Source: Herbaspirillum sp. alder98
GTDB lineage: Bacteria > Pseudomonadota > Gammaproteobacteria > Burkholderiales > Burkholderiaceae_D
Direction: 5' to 3'
DNA: 64,000 nucleotides
NCBI RefSeq assembly: GCF_020179755.1
Contig: NZ_JAIUCY010000006.1
Location: forward strand, 62,001 to 126,000
A model generated the notes under the pieces. The model worked only from the letters and a program-made list of their open reading frames with translations, was not told where the DNA came from and made no database searches. Made by a program: the position numbers and the translations under genes. Of the stretch, positions 9,253-18,255 are shown in pieces; positions within the stretch are counted from its first letter, which is position 1; each line of letters opens with the position of its first letter.

Positions 9253-10100
9253 TGATAACCGGGGTGCCAGCGCAGCCAGAAACGTTCCAGCGCCCGGGCA
9301 GCGCTATCGGCCAGCTTGCCCAGCAAGGCATAGAGCAGGATGCCGACCAGCACCACATCGGTCTGCAGGAACTCGCGGGCATTCATGGTCATGTAGCCGA
9401 TGCCGGACTGCGCCGAGATGGTCTCGGCCACGATCAGCAGCACCCACACCAGGCCCAGCGCAAAGCGCAAGCCGACCAGGATCGAGGGCAAGGCGCCCGG
9501 CAGGATCACGTCGCGATACAAGGCCCAGCCCGACAAGCCATAGCTGCGCGCCATCTCGATCAGGCCGCGGTCGACCGAACGGATGCCGTGGAAAGTATTC
9601 AGGTAGACCGGAAAGAACACGCCCACCGACACCAGGAACAGCTTGGCCGTTTCATCGATGCCGAACCACAGGATCACCAGCGGGATCAACGCCAGCGCTG
9701 GAATGTTGCGCACCATCTGCAGCGTGGTGTCGAGCAACAGTTCGGCCGAACGCAAGCTGCCCGACAACAGACCCAGTATCAAACCCAGCCCGGCGCCGAC
9801 CGCAAAACCGGAAGCGGCACGCCCGCCCGACACCGCCAGGTGGCGCCACAGCTCACCCGAGGCCGACAGGTTCCACACCGCCTTCACGACGGCGAATGGC
9901 TCGGGCAGGATGCGGCTCGACAACCAGCCGGCCTGGGCGGCGATTTCCCACCAGACCACCAGCGCCAGCGGCAACAACCAGCCGACCCAGCTCAGGTTGC
10001 GACGCGCGCCCTCGGTGCGACGAGGCTTGCGGGCGCTGCCCGCCGAGGCGGCCGGATCGGCGGCGCCGACTTCAAGGGTGGGATTGGATGCGCTGCTCAT
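9249..10100 (-). CDS. ssuC: Aliphatic sulfonate ABC transporter permease
   Basis: 283 residues. A basic 35-residue cytosolic tail is followed by about six hydrophobic segments. The permease docking loop reads [20 protein letters not shown], followed by [19 protein letters not shown], the typical SsuC/TauC sequence. It forms a homodimeric channel with SsuB and receives substrate from SsuA. The gene lies 7 bases after ssuD and overlaps ssuB. Confidence 0.95.
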   Translation of the reverse strand: MSSASNPTLEVGAADPAASAGSARKPRRTEGARRNLSWVGWLLPLALVVWWEIAAQAGWLSSRILPEPFAVVKAVWNLSASGELWRHLAVSGGRAASGFAVGAGLGLILGLLSGSLRSAELLLDTTLQMVRNIPALALIPLVILWFGIDETAKLFLVSVGVFFPVYLNTFHGIRSVDRGLIEMARSYGLSGWALYRDVILPGALPSILVGLRFALGLVWVLLIVAETISAQSGIGYMTMNAREFLQTDVVLVGILLYALLGKLADSAARALERFWLRWHPGYQ

Positions 10101-10107
10101 GGCCGCC

Positions 10108-11292
10108 TCAGCTTTGCGACGCGCTCAACGCGACGTCAGGTTGCGCATTGGCCGCCTTGGGCACATCGGTGTTGCCGATGATTTCACCCAGCGGCCCCGA
10201 TAAAGCCGCGCCCGACAACTTTTCCTGCACGTTGCGGGGCAACAGCGGAAACACCAGCTCGGCAAACCGGTACGACTCTTCCAGGTGCGGGTAACCGGAC
10301 ATCACGAAGGTGTCGATGCCGAGCTCGGCATATTCCTTGATGCGCGCGGCCACCGTGGGGCCATCGCCCACCAGCGCGGTGCCGGCGCCGTTACGCACCA
10401 GGCCGACGCCGGCCCACAGGTTGGGACTGACTTCGAGCTTGTCGCGCCGACCGCCATGCAGCGCGGCCATGCGCCGCTGGCCTTCGGAATCCATGCGGGC
10501 AAAGTTGGCCTGCGCCTTGGCGATGGCATCGTCGTCGACGCGGCTGATCAGTTCATCGGCGGCGCGCCATGCCGCGTCAGTGGTCTCGCGCACGATCACG
10601 TGCAGGCGAATGCCGAAGCGCAGCGTCCGCCCGGCCCTGGCCGCGCGTTCACGCACGCGGGCGATCTTCTCGGCGACCGCCGCCGGCGGCTCGCCCCAGG
10701 TCAGGTAGACATCGCACTGCTCGGCAGCCAGGTCGATCGCCTCGGGCGAGGAACCACCGAAGTACAGCGGCGGGTAAGGCGCCTGCACCGGTGGATAGAG
10801 CGCCTTGGCGCCCTTCACCTGCAAGTGCTTGCCGTCGAAATCGGTCTCGCCGCCGGTATGCGTCTTGGTGAGCACGCTGCGCCAGATCTTGAGGAATTCA
10901 TCCGAGATTTCATACCGTTCGGCATGGGTGCCGAAGATGCCATCGTTGGCTTGTTCGACCGGGTCGCCGCCGGTGACGACGTTGATCAGCAAGCGGCCGT
11001 TGGAGAGCCGGTCAAAGGTCGCCGCCATGCGTGCCGACAACGTCGGCGCGGTCAGGCCGGGACGCACCGCCACCAGAAACTTCAGCCGTTTGGTCGCATC
11101 GATCAGGCTGGCCGCCGCCACCCAGGCGTCTTCGCAGGAGCGGCCGGTGGGCAACAGCACGCCGTCGTAGCCCAGCGTGTCGGCCGCCACCGCGATCTGC
11201 TTGATGTAGTCGTGGGTGACGGCGCGCGCGCCCTCGGCGGTACCGAGGTAGCGGCTGTCGCCGTGGGTGGGGATAAACCAGAAAACATTCAT
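10108..11292 (-). CDS. ssuD: FMNH2-dependent alkanesulfonate monooxygenase
   Basis: 394 residues, within a few residues of E. coli SsuD. It is a bacterial-luciferase-fold TIM barrel beginning [17 protein letters not shown]. It contains [12 protein letters not shown], where the family's Cys sits near the active site, and the flavin/sulfonate region [14 protein letters not shown]. The enzyme uses reduced FMN from SsuE and O2 to cleave C1-C10 alkanesulfonates to aldehyde and sulfite in the cytosol. The spacing to ssuA is 25 bases. The C-terminal 30 residues ([10 protein letters not shown] onward) are a variable extension. Confidence 0.96.
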   Translation of the reverse strand: MNVFWFIPTHGDSRYLGTAEGARAVTHDYIKQIAVAADTLGYDGVLLPTGRSCEDAWVAAASLIDATKRLKFLVAVRPGLTAPTLSARMAATFDRLSNGRLLINVVTGGDPVEQANDGIFGTHAERYEISDEFLKIWRSVLTKTHTGGETDFDGKHLQVKGAKALYPPVQAPYPPLYFGGSSPEAIDLAAEQCDVYLTWGEPPAAVAEKIARVRERAARAGRTLRFGIRLHVIVRETTDAAWRAADELISRVDDDAIAKAQANFARMDSEGQRRMAALHGGRRDKLEVSPNLWAGVGLVRNGAGTALVGDGPTVAARIKEYAELGIDTFVMSGYPHLEESYRFAELVFPLLPRNVQEKLSGAALSGPLGEIIGNTDVPKAANAQPDVALSASQS

Positions 11293-11317
11293 GCCTGACT
11301 CCAGCTTCGATGGTGGC

Positions 11318-12295
11318 TTACTTCAATACGGCGTCGTTGACGTTGAGTTTCTTCGGAATCAGTTTCAGTTCGAAGAAGGCATCGGCGATGCGTTGCTGCT
11401 CGGCCAGCACCTGGGCGTCGATCGGCTTGTAGACATGGGCGTAGCGCTTCAGGCCGGTTTCGATGACGTCGGTCTCCAGTCCCTGGATCGGCGCCAGCTG
11501 GGCCGCTGCCTGGCTGATGTTGGACTTGACCCACTGGCCTTCGCGGGTGATCTCTTCCAGCAGGATCTTTTCGATCTCGGGATTCTTGCTGGCGAACGGA
11601 CGCGCACTGAGGAAGAATTGATGATGACTCACCGCCCCCACGCCCGAGGCCAGGCGACGGGCGCCAACCTGCTTCTCGGCAGCCGCCTGGAACGGATCCC
11701 AGATGGCCCAGGCGTCGATGGCGCCCCGCTCGAAGGCGGCGCGGGCGTCAGCCGGCGCCAGGTAGACCGGCTGGATGTCGCTATACGACAGGCCGGCCTT
11801 CTTCAGCAACGCCACCACCAGCCAGTGCACGTCGGAGCCCTTGTTGAAGGCGACCTTCTTGCCCTTGAGTTCGGCCACGCTTTGCAGCGGCGAATTCTTC
11901 GGCACCAGCAAGCCCTCGGCATCAGGGGTCGGAATTTCATAAGCGGTATAGACAAAGTCGGCGCCGGCGGCCTGGGCAAACACCGGTGGCGCTTCGCCCA
12001 CATAGCCGAAGTCGATCGAACCCACGTTGAGCGCCTCGAGCAGTTGCGGACCGGCCGCGAACTCGGCCCATTTCACTTCCACGCCCAGCGGCTGCAGGCG
12101 CTTTTCGAGCGTACCGTGCGCCTTGAGCAGCACCAGTGTGTTGGCGGCTTTCTGATAACCGATGCGTAGCACCTTGGCGTTTTGCGCCCATGCGGCCTGT
12201 GGCAGGCCCAGCGCCAGGACCCCGGCGCCGAGGGCAGCAGCGCCCAGCCAGCCCAGCGTACGACGGCGCAGCGATGGTTTGATGTTGTTGTTCAA
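11318..12295 (-). CDS. ssuA: Aliphatic sulfonate-binding periplasmic protein
   Basis: 325 residues from a TTG start at 12295, chosen because AGGAG lies 6 bases upstream; the in-frame upstream codons have no such site. The N-terminus is [17 protein letters not shown] and then a hydrophobic export signal ending AAWA. The mature domain starts [14 protein letters not shown] and has [15 protein letters not shown] and [15 protein letters not shown], signatures of SsuA/TauA receptors. It would deliver sulfonates to SsuBC. A close relative without transporter genes lies at 61930-62931. Confidence 0.93.
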   Translation of the reverse strand: MNNNIKPSLRRRTLGWLGAAALGAGVLALGLPQAAWAQNAKVLRIGYQKAANTLVLLKAHGTLEKRLQPLGVEVKWAEFAAGPQLLEALNVGSIDFGYVGEAPPVFAQAAGADFVYTAYEIPTPDAEGLLVPKNSPLQSVAELKGKKVAFNKGSDVHWLVVALLKKAGLSYSDIQPVYLAPADARAAFERGAIDAWAIWDPFQAAAEKQVGARRLASGVGAVSHHQFFLSARPFASKNPEIEKILLEEITREGQWVKSNISQAAAQLAPIQGLETDVIETGLKRYAHVYKPIDAQVLAEQQRIADAFFELKLIPKKLNVNDAVLK

Positions 12296-12385
12296 ATGCT
12301 TCTCCTGTTCATGATCGCGGGCGTACAAGTGCCCTGCCGCGTCACCGGTCGGTGCGCGGAAAGAAATCGCTAACGATTGAGGCCG

Positions 12386-12976
12386 TCAGATGCTACAGCG
12401 CACTTGCGAAAATGGAATTTCGTGGAATTGCTCGGGGGCCGCACGGTGCAAGGCCTGCAGGCTGGCCGACAATTGCGCGACGCCTTCATCGACCCGCGCT
12501 TCGATCGGCGCGTCGAGTACCAGGCCGCCCTCTTCGCTCCAGGTCACCTGGCTCTCGGTGGCGTAGATGCTGGGCAGCACGTGCTTGGGGTTGAGCGACG
12601 ACAGCACCGGGCGCAACGCATAATCCAGCGCCAGCATGTGCGACTGGCTGCCGCCGGTGGCCAGGGGCAATACCAGCTTGTCGGTCAGCCCGAATTGCGG
12701 CAGCAGATCGAGAAAGGCCTTCAGGATGCCGCTGTAGGCAGCCTTGTAGACAGGCGTGGCCACCACCACGGCAGAGGCTTCGGCCACGGTCGCCAGCGCC
12801 GCCTTGATCTCGGCATCGTTCCAGTCGGCGCGCAGAATGGCCTGTCCCGGCAGGTCGCGCACTTCGAGGCGCGCATAGCGATGACCAAGGCGCACCAGCT
12901 TGTCGCCCACGTGATCGAGCAGGCGGGTGGAACGGGATGGCGCCGATGGACTGCCGGCCAGCAACAGGATGGTCAT
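12386..12976 (-). CDS. ssuE: NADPH-dependent FMN reductase
   Basis: 196 residues with a flavodoxin-like fold. The FMN phosphate loop is GSPSAPSRSTRLLD (about 8-21), and ATPVYKAAYSGILKAFLDLL is the hallmark of the SsuE/MsuE family. It supplies FMNH2 to SsuD. It is the first ssu gene, 90 bases before ssuA and 156 bases after sbp. A perfect 8-bp GC hairpin without a U-tract (13059-13079) lies between sbp and ssuE, so partial read-through from sbp is possible. Confidence 0.93.
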   Translation of the reverse strand: MTILLLAGSPSAPSRSTRLLDHVGDKLVRLGHRYARLEVRDLPGQAILRADWNDAEIKAALATVAEASAVVVATPVYKAAYSGILKAFLDLLPQFGLTDKLVLPLATGGSQSHMLALDYALRPVLSSLNPKHVLPSIYATESQVTWSEEGGLVLDAPIEARVDEGVAQLSASLQALHRAAPEQFHEIPFSQVRCSI

Positions 12977-13058
12977 GTCGATTCTGTCAGATGAAAGCGG
13001 CGTCAGCCGATGGGCGGGCGCACGGGGTATTCGGATTCTGGTGGCGTTTTGTTATTCG

Positions 13059-13079
13059 TCCCGGCCGCCAGGGCCGGGA
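13059..13079. other. GC hairpin in the sbp-ssuE gap
   Basis: TCCCGGCC / GGCCGGGA arms with a 5-base loop. No T-run follows on the minus strand, so it is more likely an mRNA processing or stability element, or a decayed REP-like copy, than a full terminator. Confidence 0.4.
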
Positions 13080-13132
13080 TCGACAAGCGGGTCATGCAAC
13101 CCGAGGCGGGCGGCATGACCGTCACAGCATGA

Positions 13133-14164
13133 TTACTTCTTGCCCGGCACGTACAGCTGGTCGAAAGTGCCGCCGTCGCTGAAGTGCGCCTTCTGGGCTT
13201 TTTGCCAGCCACCGAATTCACCATCGATGGTCACCAGGTTCAGCTTGGGGAATTGCGAAGCGTACTTGGCCGCGACCTTGGGATCGATCGGACGGTAGTA
13301 GTTCTTGGCAATGATTTCCTGGCCTTCTTCGGTGTACAGGTGCTTCAGGTATTCTTCGGCGACCTTGCGGGTGCCGCGACGGTCAGCCACCTTGTCGACC
13401 ACGGCCACCGGCGGCTCGGTCAGGATCGACAGCGAGGGCGCGACGATGTCGAACTTGTCCGGACCCCATTCCTTGAGCGAGATCAGGGCTTCGTTTTCCC
13501 AGGCCAGCAGCACGTCGCCGATACCGCGTTCGACGAAGGTGATGGTGGCGCCACGTGCGCCCGAGTCCAGCACCGGCACGTTCTTGAACAGCTTGCCGAT
13601 GTACTCGCGCGCGGCGGCGTCAGTGCCGCCCTTCTTCTTGGCATAGGCCCATGCCGCCAGGTAGTTCCAGCGCGCACCGCCCGAGGTCTTCGGGTTCGGG
13701 GTGATGACCGACACGCCCGGCTTGATCAGGTCGTCCCAATCCTTGATGTGCTTGGGGTTGCCCTTGCGCACAAGGAACACGATGGTCGAGGTATAGGGCG
13801 AGCTGTTATGCGGCAGGCGCTTTTGCCAGTCGGCCGGCAGCAGCTTGGCCTTCTCGGAGATCTCGTCGATGTCGTAGGCCAGCGCCAGCGTCACCACATC
13901 CGAATCGATGCCGTCGATGACCGAGCGTCCCTGCTTGCCCGAGCCACCGTGGGAAGCCTTGATGGTGACGTTGTCGCCGGTCTTTTCCTTCCAGTACTTG
14001 GCAAATGCCTTGTTATAGTCGGCATACAGCTCACGCGTCGGGTCGTACGACACGTTGAGCAGCGACAGGTCGGCGGCATGCGCCACATGTGCAGCCTGGG
14101 CCAGCACCAGCGTGGCAGCGACCGTCTTGATGAGGTGTTTCAGCTTCAACATATCCATTCCCAT
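13133..14164 (-). CDS. sbp: Sulfate-binding periplasmic protein
   Basis: 343 residues. The export signal ends AHVAHA, and the mature protein begins [17 protein letters not shown], the diagnostic Sbp/CysP signature. Sulfate-pocket segments include [27 protein letters not shown] and GARGATITF. It binds sulfate in the periplasm for CysTWA, whose genes lie about 7 kb downstream on the same strand. Three in-frame ATGs lie within 5 codons, so the start could be 14164, 14158 or 14152. An AT-rich promoter region with a palindrome precedes it. Confidence 0.95.
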   Translation of the reverse strand: MGMDMLKLKHLIKTVAATLVLAQAAHVAHAADLSLLNVSYDPTRELYADYNKAFAKYWKEKTGDNVTIKASHGGSGKQGRSVIDGIDSDVVTLALAYDIDEISEKAKLLPADWQKRLPHNSSPYTSTIVFLVRKGNPKHIKDWDDLIKPGVSVITPNPKTSGGARWNYLAAWAYAKKKGGTDAAAREYIGKLFKNVPVLDSGARGATITFVERGIGDVLLAWENEALISLKEWGPDKFDIVAPSLSILTEPPVAVVDKVADRRGTRKVAEEYLKHLYTEEGQEIIAKNYYRPIDPKVAAKYASQFPKLNLVTIDGEFGGWQKAQKAHFSDGGTFDQLYVPGKK

Positions 14165-14506
14165 AAGTGTTGTCTTGGTGACGCCGCTCGGCGCCCTGTT
14201 TGGAGAACACAGGTTAATGAGCGGCCTTTTGAAAAAGAACGAATACTTTGTTCTCTAGTTATGCGAAAAACATATAAGCAAGATCAGACGTTCTGAATAA
14301 AGGGGCGATCTCTTATATCGAAAGGGGTTTAAAGGAATTACCCGACATCAACCCGACGATAACTGCAGTCGCCGGTGATATTCAAATAAGCAATCTGTCT
14401 TAATTGATCCACGCTACCTGCCAGACCTCTAAAAGCACGATCGATCTAATTTAATGGTTTCACAATGTGGTATAACGGCTGCTATTGCAACGCACCAGAC
14501 TGCACC
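14165..14506. promoter_or_regulatory. AT-rich divergent regulatory region between sbp and the IclR gene
   Basis: 342 bases without a gene. At 14236-14254 there is a palindrome AGAAC-N9-GTTCT, about 72 bases upstream of sbp. This is a candidate activator site, perhaps for CysB, given a similar GTTC-N10-GAAC upstream of cysT. TATAAC at 14471-14476 could be the -10 of the IclR gene, but no good -35 is seen. The rest shows nothing recognisable. Confidence 0.4.
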
Positions 14507-15289
14507 ATGAAAAAAGAAGCGGCAGGCGAGACAGAGAGCATTTCCATCCAGGTGATCGAGCGCATGGTGTCGCTGCTCGACGCGCTGGCGGCCTATCCCG
14601 ATCCGGTGAGCCTGAAGGAGTTATCGGCGGCGACCGATCTGCATCCATCGACGGCGCACCGCATCCTAAACGATCTGGTGGTCAAGCGCTTCGTCGACCG
14701 GGTCGAACCAGGCACCTATCGTCTGGGCATGCGTCTGCTGGAGCTGGGCAATATCGTCAAGAGCCGGCTGTCGGTACGCGAAGCTGCGCTCGACCTGATG
14801 CGCGCACTGCACCGCAAGACGCATCAGACGATCAACCTGTCGGTGCGCCAGAGCGATGAAATCGTCTACATCGATCGGTCGTTCTCGGAGCGCTCCGGCA
14901 TGCAGGTGGTGCGCGCCATCGGCGGCCGCGCGCCACTGCATCTGACCTCTACCGGCAAGCTGTTCCTGTCGGTGGACGATCCCAAGGCGGTACGCGCCTA
15001 CGCCACCCGCACCGGCCTGGCGGGCCATAACAAGAATTCGATCACCGATCTGTCCAAGCTGGAACGTGAGCTGTCGATGGTGCGCGCGCTGGGCTATGCA
15101 CGCGACAACGAAGAACTGGAACTGGGCGTGCGCTGCATGGCCGCCGGCATCTGCGACGACAGCGGCAAGCTGGTAGCGGGGTTGTCGATCTCGGCGCCTG
15201 CCGATCGACTGCAGGAGGAATGGGTGGATGACCTGGTGACGACAGCCAACCAGATTTCGTCGGCGCTGGGGTATGCGGCGCGGGACTGA
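14507..15289 (+). CDS. IclR-family transcriptional regulator
   Basis: 260 residues from ATG 14507. The N-terminal winged HTH shows IQVIERMVSLLDALAAYPDP and VSLKELSAATDLHPSTAHRI, a typical IclR DNA-binding segment. The C-terminal GAF-like effector domain includes RAPLHLTSTGKLFL, GYARDNEELELGVRCMAAGI and GLSISAPADRL. Such proteins bind palindromes as tetramers and sense aromatic or small organic acids. No catabolic operon is adjacent, so the target is unknown and may be itself or a distant locus. The next 597 bases carry only repeats and a terminator. Confidence 0.9.
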   Translation: MKKEAAGETESISIQVIERMVSLLDALAAYPDPVSLKELSAATDLHPSTAHRILNDLVVKRFVDRVEPGTYRLGMRLLELGNIVKSRLSVREAALDLMRALHRKTHQTINLSVRQSDEIVYIDRSFSERSGMQVVRAIGGRAPLHLTSTGKLFLSVDDPKAVRAYATRTGLAGHNKNSITDLSKLERELSMVRALGYARDNEELELGVRCMAAGICDDSGKLVAGLSISAPADRLQEEWVDDLVTTANQISSALGYAARD

Positions 15290-15347
15290 TGAGTGCGTCC
15301 ACCGACGGGGGTTGAACGTTCGTCTACCGAGCCCAATCCTTCACGCT

Positions 15348-15830
15348 CCGTCGTCCTGACGAAAGTCAGGACCCAGCGACTTTTGTTGCTCCTCAAACCA
15401 ACAGCTTAAAGACACTGGGTCCCGGCATTCGCCGGGACGACGGGTGCAGCCGGGCCCAATACCCCTACGCCGTCGTCCTGACGAAAGTCAGGACCCAGCG
15501 ACTTTTGTTGCGCTTCATCCCAACTACTTAAAGACGCTGGATCCCGGCCTTCGCCGGGACGACGGGGGGTGCAGCCGGGCCCAATACCCCTATTCCGTCG
15601 TCCTGACGAAAGTCAGGACCCAGCGACTTTTGTTGCGCTTCATCCCAACTACTTAAAGACGCTGGATCCCGGCCTTCGCCGGGACGACGGGGGGAAGCCG
15701 GGCCCAATACCCCTACGCCGTCGTCCTGACGAAAGTCAGGACCCAGCGACTTTTGTTGCGCTTCATTCCAACTTCTTAGAGACGCTGGGTCCCGGCATTC
15801 GCCGGGACGACGAGGGGGACAGCCGGGCCC
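15348..15830. repeat. Tandem array of four REP-like (BIME-type) units
   Basis: Four units begin at 15348, 15470, 15595 and 15718, with a period of 122-125 bases. Each unit has two inverted palindromes. The first is CCGTCGTCCTGACGAAAGTC and continues AGGACCCAGCGAC; the second is AGACGCTGGGTCCCGGC, then ATTC, then GCCGGGACGACGG. A conserved spacer TTTTGTTGCGCTTCAT joins them, and GCCGGGCCCAATACCCCTA links the units. Units 2-4 are nearly identical, which implies recent duplication. The array fills the convergent gap between the IclR gene and pbpG. Confidence 0.92.
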
Positions 15831-15832
15831 AT

Positions 15833-15863
15833 AAAAAAAGCGAACCCGAAGGTTCGCTTTTTT
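15833..15863. terminator. Bidirectional terminator
   Basis: AAAAAAAGCGAACC (15833-15846), loop CGAA, then GGTTCGCTTTTTT (15851-15863). It has T-runs on both strands and is placed 23 bases after the pbpG stop. Confidence 0.9.
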
Positions 15864-15886
15864 AATTCTCTAACAACCTCAGCCAA

Positions 15887-16996
15887 TCAACCCTGATCCG
15901 CCCGCACCATCTTGACCCGGGTCAGGTTCTTGGGTTGGTCCTCGACCAGCCACTTGCGCATGCGGGTGGCGTCACCCACGTGCGACAGGCGGCCCTTGGA
16001 ATCGAGGAACACCATCACGATAGGACGCCCTTCGATACGGGTATACATCACCAGGCAATGCCCCGCTTCGTTGATGAAGCCGGTCTTCTGCAGGCCAATG
16101 TCCCATTCCTTGCTGGAGGTCAGGCGGTTCGAGCTGTTGTATTGCAATGCATGACCGCTGGGCTCGACCTGATACTTGGGATCGGTCGAATACTGGCGGA
16201 TGATCGGATATTGATACGCCGCCACCACCAGCTTGGCCAGGTCGCGCGCACTGGCCACGTTCTGGCTCGACAGGCCGGTCGAATCGACGTAGTGGGTATC
16301 GAGCATGCCCAGCGAACGGGCCTTGGCGTTCATCGCCTGCACGAATGCCGGCAAGCCACCCGGATAATGACGACCCAATGCCGAAGCGGCACGGTTCTCG
16401 GAACTCATCAGGGCGATGTGCAACATGTCGTCGCGGCTCAGCTGGGCGCCCACACGCAGGCGCGAGCTGCTGTGCTTTTCGCGATCGACATCTTCGTCGG
16501 TCACGCTCAACACTTCTTCCATGTTCAGGCGCGCTTCGACCACCACCAGCGCGGTCATCAACTTGGTGACCGATGCGATCGGCAACGCCACGGCGGAATT
16601 CTTTTCGAACAGGACCTGCGAACTGGCCTGGTCGATCACCAACGCCACGCTGGAGCGCAACGCCAAGGGATCTTGCGTCAGGTTTAGGCCGGCGATGTCG
16701 CCAGCGGTCATGACGGGAGGCACTGCCGGCACCGATGGCGCAGCGGAGACGCGCTGATAGGAGACGTTGCGACGGCCCTTGACTACGCTGGTCTTGCGCA
16801 CCAGTCGCTCGCGATTGTTCAGCGAGCCCTTGGCCACCACCCTGCTGGTCGCGGCTTTCTTGGCGACGGGTTTCTTGACGACCGCCTTCTTGGCAACCGG
16901 CTTTTTCGCGGCATTGGCCGTCTGTGCATTCGCAGGCGACAAGCCAGCGTGCATCAAAATTAGAGTTGTAAAAACGGCCAGCGCTGATTTGAACAT
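15887..16996 (-). CDS. pbpG: PbpG-type D-Ala-D-Ala endopeptidase (penicillin-binding protein 7 family)
   Basis: 369 residues from the ATG at 16996, chosen because GGGGGGAG lies 8 bases upstream. The signal peptide ends SPANAQ. A 40-residue linker of Ala/Lys/Val repeats (KKPVAKKAVVKKPVAKKAA) follows and may bind the wall or be disordered. The transpeptidase fold has all three motifs: SxxK in PIASVTKLMTA, SxN in SSENRAAS and KTG in LQKTGFINEAG. It cleaves D-Ala-mDAP cross-links in the periplasm. The gene is monocistronic and ends at a strong terminator. Confidence 0.92.
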   Translation of the reverse strand: MFKSALAVFTTLILMHAGLSPANAQTANAAKKPVAKKAVVKKPVAKKAATSRVVAKGSLNNRERLVRKTSVVKGRRNVSYQRVSAAPSVPAVPPVMTAGDIAGLNLTQDPLALRSSVALVIDQASSQVLFEKNSAVALPIASVTKLMTALVVVEARLNMEEVLSVTDEDVDREKHSSSRLRVGAQLSRDDMLHIALMSSENRAASALGRHYPGGLPAFVQAMNAKARSLGMLDTHYVDSTGLSSQNVASARDLAKLVVAAYQYPIIRQYSTDPKYQVEPSGHALQYNSSNRLTSSKEWDIGLQKTGFINEAGHCLVMYTRIEGRPIVMVFLDSKGRLSHVGDATRMRKWLVEDQPKNLTRVKMVRADQG

Positions 16997-17373
16997 GAGT
17001 GGAGCTCCCCCCAATTTACCCGGATAGTACACAAGAGAAACGTTGGCAGTGTAGCAAAAAGAAAAAATTCTGCAAGAGAATTAAGTAGTTAGCGCAATCA
17101 TCTGATCCACTTTCTACCTGCCGTTCGCGGCTCCATCCCCATGGAATATCTTATTTTTGTTAGTCGAACGACATCTTTTGCAACCCGACTCCGGCCATGC
17201 CGCAGTCCTTCCCAATAATCCAACGGATGATAGCAGTCTAAAACCAAACACCGCTACGCCATTTAAATAACTAAAGGCAATAGTCGTGCCATCTAAACGA
17301 TTTGGTTCACGGGATAACGGCATGACCGGCCAGCGGGTTGACCGGATCGGGAATGGCCTGAGCGGCGATGGCG
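16997..17373. other. Intergenic stretch with no supported gene
   Basis: 377 bases, less GC-rich than its neighbours, upstream of pbpG and downstream of the methyltransferase gene. A 69-codon minus-strand frame (17114-17323) has no ribosome site and no family features. The pbpG promoter is probably here, but I cannot place it. Confidence 0.5.
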
Positions 17374-18138
17374 TCAGCCCAACTTGAGGGCTTGCAGCAT
17401 GACCACATCGATCGCAAAGGAATGATCTGCCTCCAGCGCGAAGCAGGCCCGCACTTCAGCCGGAGCGCTGTCCCACAGCGAATGGATGGCGGCGATATTG
17501 GTTTCGGGCGTGCGCATGCGCGCCACCCAGGAACCGAACTCGAGTCGCAGCTTCCAGTTCTTGTCGGCCGTCACGGCAAAACCGGCGCGGCCCAGCAGCT
17601 TGCGCCATGAACCCGGGCTGACATTGCGCACATGCGAGGGATCGCGCAGCAACTCGATGGCCTGTACATAAGTGTCGGCCAGCACGTCGTCGGGCGCGGC
17701 GGTGTCGATGATGACCAGGCGACCGCCCGGCTTGAGCACCCGCAGCGCTTCGGTCAGCGCTTGCGGCAAGCCGCGCCAGTGATGGGCCGAATAGCGACTG
17801 CAGACCAGGTCGAAGCTGTCGTCGTCGAACGGCAGGCAATCTGCGCTGCCCTGCTGCACCGACAGGTTGCCCAGGCCGCGCGTGGCGGCCGAGGCGGCGA
17901 CCACGTCCAGCATCTGCGCCGACAGGTCGTAGGCCACCACGCTGTCGACCACCGGCGCCACCGCAAAGGCCGCATGGCCGCCGCCGCATCCCAAATCGAG
18001 CACCTTGGCATGACCGATGGCGCCGGCGATCTGCGCCAGTTCTTCCAGGTCTCGCCCTTGCGCGTGCACGGCGCTGGTGAGGTAGGCGGCGGCGGTATTG
18101 CCGAATTGTTCGGTGACGACCTGGGAATGGCTGCGCAT
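17374..18138 (-). CDS. Class I SAM-dependent methyltransferase
   Basis: 254 residues. Motif I is KVLDLGCGGGHAAFAV (about 45-60), the acidic ribose-binding residue lies in VVAYDLSAQML, motif II is DDDSFDLVCSRYSAHHW, and motif III is LRVLKPGGRLVIIDT. This is the UbiE/YcgJ-like Methyltransf_11 type, length normal. The substrate is unknown. It is divergent from an MmyB-type regulator, and the shared 117-base gap holds a perfect 9-bp inverted repeat, so it is likely controlled by that regulator. Confidence 0.9.
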   Translation of the reverse strand: MRSHSQVVTEQFGNTAAAYLTSAVHAQGRDLEELAQIAGAIGHAKVLDLGCGGGHAAFAVAPVVDSVVAYDLSAQMLDVVAASAATRGLGNLSVQQGSADCLPFDDDSFDLVCSRYSAHHWRGLPQALTEALRVLKPGGRLVIIDTAAPDDVLADTYVQAIELLRDPSHVRNVSPGSWRKLLGRAGFAVTADKNWKLRLEFGSWVARMRTPETNIAAIHSLWDSAPAEVRACFALEADHSFAIDVVMLQALKLG

Positions 18139-18198
18139 GGCTTGGCTCCAGTAGGTTGGATGGTGCAGTGGATGAAGATGCCCAGTCTAACTATTTCT

Positions 18199-18248
18199 TA
18201 TCCTGTTACAAGTTGGGCATTTATACTATTACCACTAACAACAGGATA
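18199..18248. promoter_or_regulatory. Paired operator candidate between the methyltransferase and regulator genes
   Basis: TATCCTGTT (18199-18207) and AACAGGATA (18240-18248) form a perfect 9-bp inverted repeat. The arms are 41 bp apart (about four helical turns) and flank TATACT (18222-18227), a possible -10 for the regulator. The arrangement suits an autoregulated divergent promoter. Confidence 0.6.
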
Positions 18249-18255
18249 GTCGCTC

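Noticed and set aside
15348-15830. Possible CRISPR array
   Set aside because: The repeats are over 100 bases with identical spacers and internal palindromes, and there are no cas genes. It is a REP/BIME-type array.
15444-15865. Plus-strand frames with repeated RRPDESQDPATFVALHPNY peptides
   Set aside because: These are translations of the REP array, a common source of false proteins.
17114-17323. 69-codon minus-strand frame between pbpG and the methyltransferase gene
   Set aside because: No ribosome site, no family features and intergenic base composition.
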